Positions 35,528 through 44,641 of a stretch of DNA of 64,000 nt are shown here, one piece after another (position 1 is the stretch's first letter; each line of letters opens with the position of its first letter). Made by a program: the position numbers and the translations under genes. The stretch spans positions 148,350 to 212,349 of the forward strand of contig CAVQZA010000007.1 in NCBI GenBank assembly GCA_963718355.1, given 5' to 3'. The notes under the pieces were generated by a model. That model ran no database searches and was not told the origin of the DNA. It saw nothing but the letters and a program-made list of their open reading frames with translations. Origin of the DNA: CAVQZA01 sp963718355 (lineage in GTDB: Bacteria; Actinomycetota; Thermoleophilia; Gaiellales; Gaiellaceae).

Positions 35528-35533
35528 TAGGCT
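35528..35533 (+). promoter_or_regulatory. TAGGCT -10 box of the forward glycosyltransferase operon
   Basis: TAGGCT lies 6 nt before the GTG at 35540, with no ribosome site between, matching the leaderless pattern. The 184-bp divergent gap (35356-35539) holds this box and the ribosome site of the small secreted protein; I see nothing else in it. Confidence 0.45.
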
Positions 35534-35539
35534 TGAGCG

Positions 35540-36613
35540 GTGCCCGACCAGGACACGCAGAACCCTGAAACTGCAGGGGTTTCCGTCGACGCCGTCGAGC
35601 TCTACGAGCGGCTGAAAGACGAGGTGGAGCGGGGCGGCGCGAGCGGTTCGACGGCGCGCGCCCGGGCCCGTGCTGCGGCCGAGCGCTACTGGCCGGTCTC
35701 GGCGGAGCGCCCGCTCGAGCGGCGCCCGGGGCTGAAAGGCGCGGTCGCCTATCCGGTCAAGCGGCTGCTCCAGCCGCTGATGCGCTGGTACGTCGAGCCG
35801 CTCGCTGCCGAGCAGCGCGGCTTCAACGACGCGGCGCTGAAGCTCGTCGACGACCTCTCTGAATCGCTCGACTCCGAGCGCGCCGCGCGCGAGCGCGCCG
35901 AGCGGCTGTCGGCCGAGCTGGAGGAGCGGCTGCTGCGGCTCGAACGGCGGCCCTCGGGCGCGCCGGTGACCATCGCGGCGCAGCCCGCCGCGGCCGCGTT
36001 GCCCGACTACTTCGCGTTCGAGAGCCGGATGCGCGGCTCGACCGCCGAGATCCGCAGTCGCCAGCGCGAGTATGTCGCGGACTTCCTCTCGCAGGGCCCT
36101 GTCCTGGACTGCGGCTGCGGGAGGGGCGAGTTCCTCGCGCTTCTGCGCGAAGCGGGCGTCGAGGCGCGCGGCGTCGACGCGGACGGCGACATGGTCGCCT
36201 TCGCCCGCGGCGAGGGGCTCGAGGTGGAGCAGGCGGATCTGGTGGCGTATCTCGAGGGTCTCGAGGATGGCTCGCTCGGCGGCGTCTTCGCGGCGCAGGT
36301 CGTCGAGCACCTGCCGCCGCCGGCGCTGCTCCGCTTCCTCGAGCTGGCCCACGCGAAGCTCCGGCCCGGCGGCCTGCTCGCGGCTGAGACGATCAATCCG
36401 CTCTCGCCGCTCGCCCTGCGCAACTACTTCGCCGACCTCACCCATGCGCAGCCGCTCGTGCCCGAGACGCTGGTGCTGCTCGCGCAGAACGCGGGCTTCG
36501 CGGAGGTCGAGACGCGCTTCCTCAACGCGCCGGAGCCGGCGGAGGGCGTCGATCCGCGCTTGAACGAGATCGTGTTCGCGCCGCTCGACTACGCGATCCT
36601 CGCCCGAGCCTAA
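35540..36613 (+). CDS. Coiled-coil SAM methyltransferase (WbdD-like idea)
   Basis: Protein of 357 residues. The first 150 are charged and helical, with a heptad-like stretch (LVDDLSESLDSERAARERAERLSAELEERLLRLERR). The rest is a class I methyltransferase: PVLDCGCGRGEFLALLREAGV (motif I), GVDADGDMVAF, FAAQVVEHLPPPAL and LRPGGLLAAETINP. WbdD proteins of ABC-exported O-antigens pair a methyltransferase with a coiled-coil molecular ruler to set chain length; the module order differs here and the analogy is an inference. First gene of an operon running to 45255. Confidence 0.75.
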   Translation: MPDQDTQNPETAGVSVDAVELYERLKDEVERGGASGSTARARARAAAERYWPVSAERPLERRPGLKGAVAYPVKRLLQPLMRWYVEPLAAEQRGFNDAALKLVDDLSESLDSERAARERAERLSAELEERLLRLERRPSGAPVTIAAQPAAAALPDYFAFESRMRGSTAEIRSRQREYVADFLSQGPVLDCGCGRGEFLALLREAGVEARGVDADGDMVAFARGEGLEVEQADLVAYLEGLEDGSLGGVFAAQVVEHLPPPALLRFLELAHAKLRPGGLLAAETINPLSPLALRNYFADLTHAQPLVPETLVLLAQNAGFAEVETRFLNAPEPAEGVDPRLNEIVFAPLDYAILARA

Positions 36614-36625
36614 TGCTCATGAGCA
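36614..36625. repeat. Perfect 12-bp palindrome
   Basis: TGCTCATGAGCA directly follows the TAA of the coiled-coil methyltransferase and precedes the ribosome site (AAGGACAGG region) of the next gene. It could be an operator or a chance palindrome; no second copy was noticed nearby. Confidence 0.3.
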
Positions 36626-36641
36626 CAAGGAAGGACAGGTC

Positions 36642-37667
36642 TTGAGAATCGCGGTCTGCTCGCCGCAGGTGCCGTTCGCGCGCGGCGGCGCCGAGATCCT
36701 CGCCGAGCGGCTCACCGAGGAGTTGCGCGAGCGCGGCCACGTGGCCGACCTCGTCACCGTGCCGTTCAAGTGGTACCCGGCCGAGAAGGTCCTGACCCAC
36801 GCCTTCATGTGGCGGCTGCTCGATCTCGAGGAGGTCGACGGGCGCCCGGTCGACCTCGTGATCGCGACGAAGTTCCCCTCGTACGTCGTCCGCCATCCGA
36901 ACAAGGTCGTCTGGCTCGTGCACCAGTTCCGACAGGCCTACGAGCTCGACCGGACGGAGCTCGGCCAGTTCGGCGAGTCGGCGGCCGACCGCGCGCTGCG
37001 GCGCAAGCTGCACGAGCTCGACCTGCGCACGCTCGGCGAGGCGCGCAAGCTGTGCTCGATCTCGCGAAACGTCTCGGAGCGGCTCGAGCGGACGCTCGGG
37101 CTCGAGGCAGAGGTCGTGCTGCCGCCGCCGCAGGCGCTCTCGTTTCGCAACGACGGCTACGGCGACTTCATCCTCTCGGTGAACCGACTCGACCGCGCGA
37201 AGCGGATCGACCTGCTGCTCGAGGCGCTCGCAGCGGAGCCGGAGCTGGAGGCGGTGATCGCCGGCGACGGCCCGGACCGCGAGCGGCTCGAGGCGATCGC
37301 GTCGCGACACGGTCTGAACGGACGTGTCCGGTTCGCAGGACGCGTGTCGACCGACGAGCTCGCGTCGCTCTATGCGACCTGCCGCGCCGTCTACTACGCG
37401 CCCGTCGACGAGGACTACGGGATGGTGCCCTACGAGGCGTTCCTCTCCGAGAAGCCCGTCGTGACGATGAGCGACGCGGGCGGCCCGCTCGACGTAGTCA
37501 GCGATCGCCGTACCGGGCTCGTAGTCGAGCCGCACGTCGCCGAGCTCGCGGCCGCGTTCCGCTTCCTGACCGAGCACGAGGACGACGCACGCACCTGGGG
37601 CCTGGCCGGAAAGGCCGTGGCCGAGCAGGTCACCTGGGATCACGCGATCGAGCGTCTGCTCGCATGA
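36642..37667 (+). CDS. Glycosyltransferase, GT4 type
   Basis: Protein of 341 residues, TTG start after an AGGAAGGACAGG ribosome site. Opening IAVCSPQVPFARGGAEILAERL is the GT4 glycine loop. It continues with VIATKFPSYVVRHPNKVVWLVHQFRQAYEL, an HQFR segment seen in GT4 mannosyl- or glucosyltransferases. Donor domain: SVNRLDRAKRIDLLLEAL and EX7E (EDYGMVPYE) with SEKPVVTMSDAGGPLDVV. Its ATGA overlap links it to the next transferase. Confidence 0.85.
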   Translation: MRIAVCSPQVPFARGGAEILAERLTEELRERGHVADLVTVPFKWYPAEKVLTHAFMWRLLDLEEVDGRPVDLVIATKFPSYVVRHPNKVVWLVHQFRQAYELDRTELGQFGESAADRALRRKLHELDLRTLGEARKLCSISRNVSERLERTLGLEAEVVLPPPQALSFRNDGYGDFILSVNRLDRAKRIDLLLEALAAEPELEAVIAGDGPDRERLEAIASRHGLNGRVRFAGRVSTDELASLYATCRAVYYAPVDEDYGMVPYEAFLSEKPVVTMSDAGGPLDVVSDRRTGLVVEPHVAELAAAFRFLTEHEDDARTWGLAGKAVAEQVTWDHAIERLLA

Positions 37668-38851
37668 AGGTCGCGTATTACAGCCCGATGCCGCCGGAGA
37701 CCTCCGGGATCGCCGACTACTCGGCGCTGCTGCTCCCCGCGCTGCGCGAGCGGATCGACGTCGAGGTCGTCAAGCACGGCCGGACGAAGCCGCCGCGCGA
37801 CGCGGACGTCTCGCTCTACCACGTCGGCAACTCGCCCGAGGCGCACGGCTGGATCGTCGATGCGCTTCGAAAGAGGCCCGGCGTCGTCGTCCTGCACGAG
37901 CTCGTCCTCCACCACCTGATCGCCGGGCTGACGATCGGCCGCAAGGACGGCCCCGGCTACCTCGCGGCGATGGAGCGCGACGCGGGCCTGCCCGCGCGGC
38001 TGCTCGCCCACGGCGTGCTCGAGGGCCGCGTGCCGCCGCCGTGGGAGACCCGGCCCGAGGACTTCCCGCTCGCCGGCGAGATCCTCGACCGCGCGACGGG
38101 CCTGATCGTCCACTCGCGCTACGTCGAGGACGGCGCGCGCCGGCTCGGCTACGCGGGCCCGCTGTGGCGGATCCCGCACCCGGCCTGGCCCGCACCCGCC
38201 GTGGAGCCGGCCGCGATCGACGGCGCGCCCGTGGTCGGCTACTTCGGCCACCTCAACGCGTCGAAGCGTCTCCCGCAGCTGCTCGAGGCCTTCACACGGC
38301 TGCCCGCGGGCGCGCGGCTGGTCCTCGTCGGCCCCGTCTCGCCGCGGTTCGACCTCGACGGGCGGCTCGAGAAGGCCGGGCTGCTCGGCCATCCGTCGGT
38401 GCTGCGCGAGGAGTACGTCCCCGAGGCCCGGCTCTGGGCGCTGATGGCGGGCTGCGACGTCTGCGTCTCGCTGCGCGCGCCGACGATGGGCGAGACCTCG
38501 GGCACCGTTATGCGCGCGCTCTCGCTCGGCAAGCCGCTCGTCGTCTCGGATCTCGGCTGGTTCGCCGAGCTGCCCGACGACCTCGCCCGCAAGATCCCGG
38601 TCGGCGAGGGCGAGGTCGACGCGCTCGTCGCCGCGCTGCTCGATCCGCCGCCCGCCTCGCACGTTCCCGAGGAGAATCGCCTCGGCCACGTCGCCGATCT
38701 CTACGCGGCGGCGCTCGAGCAGGCTGCGGGTGGCGAGATCGTCCGCGACGCCGTCCTGCGCGAGGTCGCCCGCGCCGGGGCCGAGGTGGGGCTCTCGGAG
38801 GAGGTGCCGGAGCTCGGCAGCCGCCTGCGCGAGGTCGGGCTTGGCGAGTAG
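37664..38851 (+). CDS. Glycosyltransferase, GT4-like
   Basis: Protein of 395 residues. The start KVAYYSPMPPETSGIADYSALLLPAL is the GT4 loop of the 'PPxxSGIADY' subgroup. Middle: YHVGNSPEAHGWI and VVVLHELVLHHL. Donor domain: VVGYFGHLNASKRLPQLLEAF then MGETSGTVMRALSLGKPLVVSDLGWFAELP, where the second glutamate of EX7E is missing. This variant is common in that subgroup. The 3' end overlaps the following membrane protein by 11 nt. Confidence 0.8.
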   Translation: MKVAYYSPMPPETSGIADYSALLLPALRERIDVEVVKHGRTKPPRDADVSLYHVGNSPEAHGWIVDALRKRPGVVVLHELVLHHLIAGLTIGRKDGPGYLAAMERDAGLPARLLAHGVLEGRVPPPWETRPEDFPLAGEILDRATGLIVHSRYVEDGARRLGYAGPLWRIPHPAWPAPAVEPAAIDGAPVVGYFGHLNASKRLPQLLEAFTRLPAGARLVLVGPVSPRFDLDGRLEKAGLLGHPSVLREEYVPEARLWALMAGCDVCVSLRAPTMGETSGTVMRALSLGKPLVVSDLGWFAELPDDLARKIPVGEGEVDALVAALLDPPPASHVPEENRLGHVADLYAAALEQAAGGEIVRDAVLREVARAGAEVGLSEEVPELGSRLREVGLGE

Positions 38852-40859
38852 CGCTGCGCGGCTGCGCGCAGTCCCCGCGTGGGCCTGTCTGACCGCGATC
38901 GTCGTCGTCTCGGCGCTCGTCCGCTGGTGGTTCGGGCGCTGGATGACGGCGCCGTGGATCATGGTCGACGAGCTCGTCTACTCGGAGCTCGCGAAGAGCT
39001 TCGCCGCGACCGGCCACTTCCTGATCCGCGACGAGCCGTCGGGCTCGTACGGGTTCGTCTATCCGCTCGTGATCGCGCCTGCCTGGCGCATCTTCGGCTC
39101 CGTACCGAGTGCCTACGCGGCGGCGAAGGTGATCAATTCCGTGGTGATGTCGCTTGCCGCGATCCCCGCGTACTTCCTGGCGCGGCGCGTCCTCACGCAG
39201 TGGCTCTCGCTCGCCGCGGCTGTGCTCACGGTGGCCGTGCCCTCGATGGTCTACACGGGCACGCTGATGACCGAGAACGCGTTCTATCCGATCTTCCTCA
39301 CGGCGGCGCTCGCGCTCGTGCTGATGCTCGAGAAGCCGACCTGGCAGCGGCAGCTGATCGTGCTCGGGATCGCCCTCGTGGCGTTCGCGACGCGCGCGCA
39401 GGCGATCGCGCTGTTCCCGGCGATCCTGACCGCGCCCCTGCTGCTCGGATGGCGCGGGCTCGGGCGGTTCAAGGTGCTGTACGGGACGGTCGCGGGGTTC
39501 GCGCTCGTCGCGGTGGTCGGCGAGGCGATCCGGGGCCGCTCGCCGTTCGCCGTGCTCGGCGCGTACCAGACGACGAGCTCCGAGCATTACGGCGTCGGCG
39601 AGGTCGCGAAGTGGGCGCTCTGGCACCTCGCCGGGCTCGACCTCTACCTCGGCGTGATCCCGTTCGCCGCGTTCTTCGTCCTCCTGCTCGAGTGGCGCCG
39701 GCTCGACGGGCCGCAGCGCGCGTTCATGGCGGGCGCCTCGATGCTCTCGCTGTGGCTCTGGCTCGAGGTCTCGGCGTTCGCATCGATCCCGACCGTGCAG
39801 CGGATCGAGGAGCGGAACCTGTTCTACGTCGCGCCGCTCTTCCTGATCGCGCTGCTGCTCTGGACGCGGCTCGGCGCGCCGCGGCGGCTGCCGTGGGCCG
39901 TGGTCGTCGCGCTCGGGTCGGGCGCGCTCGTCGCTGTGATTCCGTTCGTGCGCTTCATCGGGGTCACCGCGACCTCCGACACCTTCGCCCTGCTCCCGTG
40001 GTGGAAGCTGGCCGAGCACGAGCTCGCGTTGAGCCACGTGCGCCTGGTCGCAACTCTGTGCGCCCTCGCCGCCGGCGCCCTCTTCCTCTTCGTGCCTCGG
40101 CGCTGGGCGCTCGTTTTGCCGCTGCTCGTGCTCGTCTACTTCGCGGCCGTGCAACGGCCCGTCGAGTCGCGGACGACGCTCGCCTCGCGTGGTGCGCTGT
40201 TCCAGGGGATCCGCAGCGTGCGGCCGGACTGGATCGACCACGCGGTCGGCCGGAACGCCGACGTGGCTGCGATCTGGACGGGCACGCCCGATGTCCACGT
40301 GATCTGGGAGAACGAGTTCTTCAACCGCAGCGTCGGACCGATCCTCGATACGGGCCCGGAGATTCCCGGCGGCCTGCCCTCGACGGCTGTGACGATCGAC
40401 CCGCGCAACGGGCTGATCCGAGCAGACGGCAGACTCGTCCATCACCGCTATGCGCTCGTCGACTCGTCGCTCGAGCTGAACGGGAAGGTCGTCGCGGCGG
40501 ACGCGGGCCTCGGCGTCTCGCTGTACCGGCTGAACGGGCCGCTGCGGTCGATGACGACGGTGACCGGGCTCTATCCGAACGACACGTGGTCGGGGCCGCA
40601 CGTCGTCTACACGCGCCACGTCTGCAACGGCGGCTCGGTGGCGGCGACGGTGCTCGGCGACCCGACCCTCTTCACGACGCCGCAGCGCGTGACGGCGAAC
40701 GGGCACGTCTATCGCGTCGCGCCGGGCAAGCAGGCGACGCTGATCGTGCCGCTCCGGAACTGCCGCGCCGTCTTCACGGTCCGCCCGACGCGCGTGCCCG
40801 GCCACGGCGACCCGCGCCCGCTTGGGATCCATTTCCTCGGCTTCAAGTACGTGCCGTGA
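38841..40859 (+). CDS. GT-C-like membrane protein with periplasmic domain
   Basis: Protein of 672 residues with about twelve hydrophobic helices in the first 450 and a soluble C-terminal domain of about 200 residues. Motif region: WMTAPWIMVDELVYSELAKSFAATGHFLIRDEPSGSYGFVYPLVIAPAW, where DE lies in the first outer loop, as expected for GT-C catalysis. It is paralogous to 47723-49921, which has the matching TDELQNAQLSRAIAATGH. Outer-face transfer from a polyprenyl-phosphate sugar is likely. TTG 38841 is chosen because hydrophobic protein begins just after it; an upstream GTG at 38730 reads shadow sequence. Confidence 0.7.
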   Translation: MASSAARLRAVPAWACLTAIVVVSALVRWWFGRWMTAPWIMVDELVYSELAKSFAATGHFLIRDEPSGSYGFVYPLVIAPAWRIFGSVPSAYAAAKVINSVVMSLAAIPAYFLARRVLTQWLSLAAAVLTVAVPSMVYTGTLMTENAFYPIFLTAALALVLMLEKPTWQRQLIVLGIALVAFATRAQAIALFPAILTAPLLLGWRGLGRFKVLYGTVAGFALVAVVGEAIRGRSPFAVLGAYQTTSSEHYGVGEVAKWALWHLAGLDLYLGVIPFAAFFVLLLEWRRLDGPQRAFMAGASMLSLWLWLEVSAFASIPTVQRIEERNLFYVAPLFLIALLLWTRLGAPRRLPWAVVVALGSGALVAVIPFVRFIGVTATSDTFALLPWWKLAEHELALSHVRLVATLCALAAGALFLFVPRRWALVLPLLVLVYFAAVQRPVESRTTLASRGALFQGIRSVRPDWIDHAVGRNADVAAIWTGTPDVHVIWENEFFNRSVGPILDTGPEIPGGLPSTAVTIDPRNGLIRADGRLVHHRYALVDSSLELNGKVVAADAGLGVSLYRLNGPLRSMTTVTGLYPNDTWSGPHVVYTRHVCNGGSVAATVLGDPTLFTTPQRVTANGHVYRVAPGKQATLIVPLRNCRAVFTVRPTRVPGHGDPRPLGIHFLGFKYVP

Positions 40860-41923
40860 AGATCGCGTTCGACGTCTCGCCGCTGTCGCATCCGCTGAGC
40901 GGGGTCGGGTACTACATCCGCGGCTCGCTCGCGGGGCTCATCGAGGCGGGGGGCGGGCGACACGAGATCGTCGCCTTCGCGCCGACGAGCCCTCGCGGGA
41001 AAGTGGCGATTCCCGAGGCGCTCGCCGGGATCGACGTCGAGCTGAAGGTCGTCTCCCTGCCGTTCGCGCACGGCTGGCGCACCGCCTGGAGCCGAGCGCA
41101 GTGGCCGCCGGCCGAGCGGTTCCTCGGGTCGTTCGACGTGCTGCACTTCACCGACTGGATGTACCCGCCGCAGCGCTCCGGCCTGCGCTCGACAATGGTG
41201 CACGACCTCGTGCCGCTGCATTTTCCGGAGTGGGTGCAGCGGCGCACCGAGACGATGCACGGCGCCAAGTACCGCCATATGGTCGAGACCTGCGATGTGA
41301 TCTTCACGAACTCCGCGTTCACCGCCGCCGATGTCGCCGCGACGCTCGCCGTGCCGCCGGATCGCCTGCACGTCGCCGCTCCGGGCGCGGACGGCTTCTC
41401 GCTCGAGGGCTTTCGCGCCTCGCTCGAGCGGCCGTACGCGCTCACCGTCGCGACCCTGGAGCCGCGCAAGAACCTCGAGACGCTGGTCGACGGCTACCGG
41501 CTGCTCGACGCGGATCTGGCGCTCGCCGTCGCCGGCGGCAAGGGCTGGGGCAAGCAGCCGAAACTGGACGTGCCCGGTGTCGAGCGGCTCGACTACATCG
41601 CCCACGGCGATTTGCCCGCGTGGTATCGCGGTGCGGCCGTATTCGTCTATCCATCCCGCTTCGAGGGGTTCGGGATGCCGATCGTCGAGGCGATGGCGAG
41701 CGGCGTCCCGTGTGTCGTCTCGTCCCATCCGTCGATGGACGAGGCCTGCGGGGACGCGGCCGTTCGAGTCGACCCGGAGAGCCCCGAGGCGATCGCGGCG
41801 GGGATCGAGCGGGCGCTGGCCGAGCGCGACACGCTCGTTGCCCGCGGGCTCGAGCATGCGCGGCGCTTCACCTGGCTCGCGTGCGGCCGCGCGATGCTAG
41901 ACGCCTACGAGGCGGCGGCGTGA
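40856..41923 (+). CDS. Glycosyltransferase, GT4 type (first of three in tandem)
   Basis: Protein of 355 residues: IAFDVSPLSHPLSGVGYYIRGSL, VLHFTDWMYPP, MVHDLVPLHFPEW and VATLEPRKNLETLVDGY, then EX7E (EGFGMPIVE) with AMASGVPCVVSSHPSMDEACGDAA. The DVSPL, EPRKN and EACGDAA forms place it with WbdB/WbpY-like mannosyl- and rhamnosyltransferases. GTG in a GTGA overlap. The next two genes share the same motifs. Confidence 0.87.
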   Translation: MKIAFDVSPLSHPLSGVGYYIRGSLAGLIEAGGGRHEIVAFAPTSPRGKVAIPEALAGIDVELKVVSLPFAHGWRTAWSRAQWPPAERFLGSFDVLHFTDWMYPPQRSGLRSTMVHDLVPLHFPEWVQRRTETMHGAKYRHMVETCDVIFTNSAFTAADVAATLAVPPDRLHVAAPGADGFSLEGFRASLERPYALTVATLEPRKNLETLVDGYRLLDADLALAVAGGKGWGKQPKLDVPGVERLDYIAHGDLPAWYRGAAVFVYPSRFEGFGMPIVEAMASGVPCVVSSHPSMDEACGDAAVRVDPESPEAIAAGIERALAERDTLVARGLEHARRFTWLACGRAMLDAYEAAA

Positions 41924-42894
41924 TCCGCGTCGGCGTCGACGTCTCGCCGCTTCGGCAGACCCGCGCCGGCACCGCGCGGGTGATCCGCGGCCTGCTCGAC
42001 CAGCCGATGGACGGGATCGAGCGCGTCGAGCTCGCCTTCGGCCGCGCCGGCAAGCTCGGGACGCTGGAGCTCGACCTCGCCTGGTATCCGCACCTCCTCG
42101 CCCGCCGCGCTCGCGGCCTCGACGTCCTCCACTGTCCCACGTACCGCGCACCCGTCCACTCGTCGGTGCCCGTCGTGGTGACCGTCCACGATCTCGCCGT
42201 CTTCCGCTTTCCCGAGGCGTTCGGCCGCTGGACCCGCGCCTACAGCCGCCGCGCCGTGCCGCGCGCCCTACGCGCGGCGCGGCTCGTGCTCACCGTGTCC
42301 GAGTTCACCAAACGAGAGGTCGGCGAGCTGCTCGGCGTGCCGGAGGAGCGGGTGCGCGTCGTGCCGAATGGCGTCGAGCCCGTGTTCCGGCCCGACGGCG
42401 CCGCGGAGCCCGGCGACTACGTGCTCGCCGTCGGCACGCTCGAGCCGCGCAAGAACCTGCCGCGCCTCGCCGAGGCCGCGCGCAGCCTCGGCGTCGAGCT
42501 GCGTGTCGTCGGCGCCCGCGGCTGGGGCGACGTCCCGCTCGAGAACGTCACGCTGCTCGGCGAGGTCGGCGACGAAGAGCTCGCGCGCCTCTACCGCGGC
42601 GCCCGCTGCCTCGCCTACCCGTCGCTGTACGAGGGCTTCGGGATTCCGGTGCTCGAGGCGATGGCCTGCGGCACGCCGGTGGTGACGAGCGACCGGCCGG
42701 GGACCGCCGAGACCGCGGGCGGCGCGGCGGTGCTCGTCGACCCGCTCGAGCCCGAGGCGATCGCCGCCGGGATCGAGGACGCGGCGGCGCGTCGCGAGGA
42801 GCTGCGCCCGCTCGGGCTCGAGCGCGCGCGGGCGTTCACGTGGAAGCGCGCCGCCACGCTCAACGCCGAGGCGTACTGCGAGGCGGCGGCGTGA
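41920..42894 (+). CDS. Glycosyltransferase, GT4 type (second of three)
   Basis: Protein of 324 residues with GVDVSPLRQTRAGTARVIRGLL, VTVHDLAVFRFPEAFGRW, LTVSEFTKREVGELLGV, VGTLEPRKNLPRLAEAA and EX7E (EGFGIPVLE) followed by AMACGTPVVTSDRPGTAETAGGAA. All elements of a GT4 transferase are intact. GTG start in a GTGA overlap; stop overlaps the third copy. Confidence 0.87.
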   Translation: MIRVGVDVSPLRQTRAGTARVIRGLLDQPMDGIERVELAFGRAGKLGTLELDLAWYPHLLARRARGLDVLHCPTYRAPVHSSVPVVVTVHDLAVFRFPEAFGRWTRAYSRRAVPRALRAARLVLTVSEFTKREVGELLGVPEERVRVVPNGVEPVFRPDGAAEPGDYVLAVGTLEPRKNLPRLAEAARSLGVELRVVGARGWGDVPLENVTLLGEVGDEELARLYRGARCLAYPSLYEGFGIPVLEAMACGTPVVTSDRPGTAETAGGAAVLVDPLEPEAIAAGIEDAAARREELRPLGLERARAFTWKRAATLNAEAYCEAAA

Positions 42895-43886
42895 TCGTGA
42901 TCGACGCAGACGTGCTGGGCCGTCGCCGCACAGGCGACGAGACCTACGTGCGAGAGCTGCTGCGGACGCTGCCCGACGCCGCGCCGGAGCTCCGTTTCGC
43001 CGCGGTGACGCGCGATCCGTCCCTCGTTCCGGGGGGCGTCGATCCACTCGTTCTCCCTGCAAAGAGCCAGGAACTGCGGATGGCCTGGAGCTTGCCGCGG
43101 CTGCTGAATCGCGTCGAGCCGGAGCTCGCTCACTTCCTCCACGTGATCCCGCCCCGCTGCCCGTGCCCGGCCGTTCTCACGATCCAGGACCTCTCGTTCG
43201 AGCGCGACGCCACGGTGATGCGAGCGTGGGAGCGGCGCGTCTTCCGCACCCTCGTCCCGCGCTCGGCGCGCCGCGCCGCGAAGATCCTCGCGATCTCGGA
43301 ACGGACGCGCGACGATCTCGTCGAGCTGTACGGCACCCCCCGCGAGAAGATCGTCGTCACCCCGCTTGGCGTCGACCCAGACTTCCGGCCCGGCGGCCAG
43401 CGCGGCGACTACCTTCTGCTCGTGGGTGCGATCGAGCCGCGCAAGGATCCGCTGGCCGCGGCGAAGGCTGCGAAGACGGTCGGGCGTCGGCTCGTCGTCG
43501 TCGGGCCGTCGCGCGACGCCGCGCTCGAGCAGGCGCTGCGCGACGAGGGAGCAGAGTTGCGGGGCTACGTGCCCAAGCCGGAGCTCGTCCGCCTCTACCA
43601 GGAGGCCGCCTGCGTCCTCTTCCCCTCGCGCTACGAGGGCTTCGGCCTGCCGCTCGTCGAGGCGATGGCCTGCGGCACGCCGGTTGTCGCGCGGCCCGAT
43701 GCGGCGCTGCGCGAGGTCGCCGGCGGTGCGGCGGTGTTCGCCGACGGCGACCTCGGCGACGCGGTGCGAGCTGCGCTCGCCGACGCCCACCGGCTCTCCG
43801 CGGCCGGTCTCGAGCGGGCGAAGCACTTCACGTGGGAGGAGACCGCGCGCCTCACCGCCGAGGTCTACCGGGAGCTCGTCGCGTGA
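42891..43886 (+). CDS. Glycosyltransferase, GT4 type (third of three)
   Basis: Protein of 331 residues: VIDADVLGRRRTGDETYVRELL, LTIQDLSFERDATVM, LAISERTRDDLVELYG, VGAIEPRKDPLAAAKA and EX7E (EGFGLPLVE) with AMACGTPVVARPDAALREVAGGAA. The DADVLG opening and IEPRKD differ from its two neighbours, suggesting a different donor or acceptor. GTG in a GTGA overlap; tightly coupled to the following GT2 gene. Confidence 0.87.
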   Translation: MIVIDADVLGRRRTGDETYVRELLRTLPDAAPELRFAAVTRDPSLVPGGVDPLVLPAKSQELRMAWSLPRLLNRVEPELAHFLHVIPPRCPCPAVLTIQDLSFERDATVMRAWERRVFRTLVPRSARRAAKILAISERTRDDLVELYGTPREKIVVTPLGVDPDFRPGGQRGDYLLLVGAIEPRKDPLAAAKAAKTVGRRLVVVGPSRDAALEQALRDEGAELRGYVPKPELVRLYQEAACVLFPSRYEGFGLPLVEAMACGTPVVARPDAALREVAGGAAVFADGDLGDAVRAALADAHRLSAAGLERAKHFTWEETARLTAEVYRELVA

Positions 43887-44641
43887 TCTCGGCCGTCGTC
43901 GTCTCGCACGGCCACGCCGCCGAGCTCGAGCGCTCATTGCCTGCGCTCGCGCCTCAGGTCGACGAGCTGCTCGTGATCGCGAACATCCCCGGTTCGATCG
44001 GCGCGCTGCCGGACGGCACGCGGGTGCTCGAGAACGAGCGCCCGCTCTCGTTCGCCGCGAACGCGAACCAGGGCTTCACCGCGACGACGGGCGACTATGT
44101 GGTGATCGCGAATCCCGACGCGGTGCCCGAGCCCGGCGCAATCGCCGCGCTCCACGCGTTCATGGAATCGCACGCGCGCTGCGGCGTCGCCGGCCCCCGG
44201 ATGATCTATCCCGACGGCTCGTGGCAGGCCTCGCGCCGCAGCTTCCCCACCGTCGGCGCCACGCTCGTTCGCCGCACGCCGCTGCGCCGCGTCTTCCCGC
44301 CGCTCGAGTACCAGCGCAAGCACTACCTGCTCGACGAGCGCCCGACCGAGCCGGTGCAGACCGACACGATGCTCGGCGCCTTCCTCCTCCTGCGCCGGAC
44401 GATGCTCGCCGAGCTCCACGGCTTCGATCCCGGCTACCGCATGTACTGCGAGGACATCGACCTCAACTACCGCGCCGCGGAGGCAGGCTGGGAGCGCTGG
44501 TACGTGCCGGAGGCGGTCGTCGTGCACGACTATGCGGCGGTGATCGACCACACGTTCCTCTCCCGCCACACGATCTGGCACGCCAGGGCGATGGCGCGCT
44601 TCCTGCGCAAGCATCCCGAGCGGCTGTTCGCGCTGCGATGA
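43883..44641 (+). CDS. Glycosyltransferase, GT2 type (rhamnosyltransferase-like)
   Basis: Protein of 252 residues. ISAVVVSHGHAAELERSLPAL, SFAANANQGFTATTGDYVVIANPDAVPEPGAI (metal site NPDA), and later GAFLLLRRTMLAELHGFDPGYRMYCEDIDLNYRAAEAGW, the ED(I)D catalytic block of WbbL/RfbF-like rhamnosyltransferases and relatives. HDYAAVIDHTFLSRHTIWH near the end fits that family. GTG in a GTGA overlap. Confidence 0.85.
   Translation: MISAVVVSHGHAAELERSLPALAPQVDELLVIANIPGSIGALPDGTRVLENERPLSFAANANQGFTATTGDYVVIANPDAVPEPGAIAALHAFMESHARCGVAGPRMIYPDGSWQASRRSFPTVGATLVRRTPLRRVFPPLEYQRKHYLLDERPTEPVQTDTMLGAFLLLRRTMLAELHGFDPGYRMYCEDIDLNYRAAEAGWERWYVPEAVVVHDYAAVIDHTFLSRHTIWHARAMARFLRKHPERLFALR

Noticed and set aside
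38508..40832. 774-codon minus-strand ORF
   Set aside because: Composition is charged and repetitive, with no hydrophobic core; it is the antisense of the GT-C gene.
38879..40855. Plus-strand open frame before the GT4 gene at 40856
   Set aside because: Arg/Asp/Ala-rich shadow of the GT-C membrane protein; only the portion from 40856 is real.
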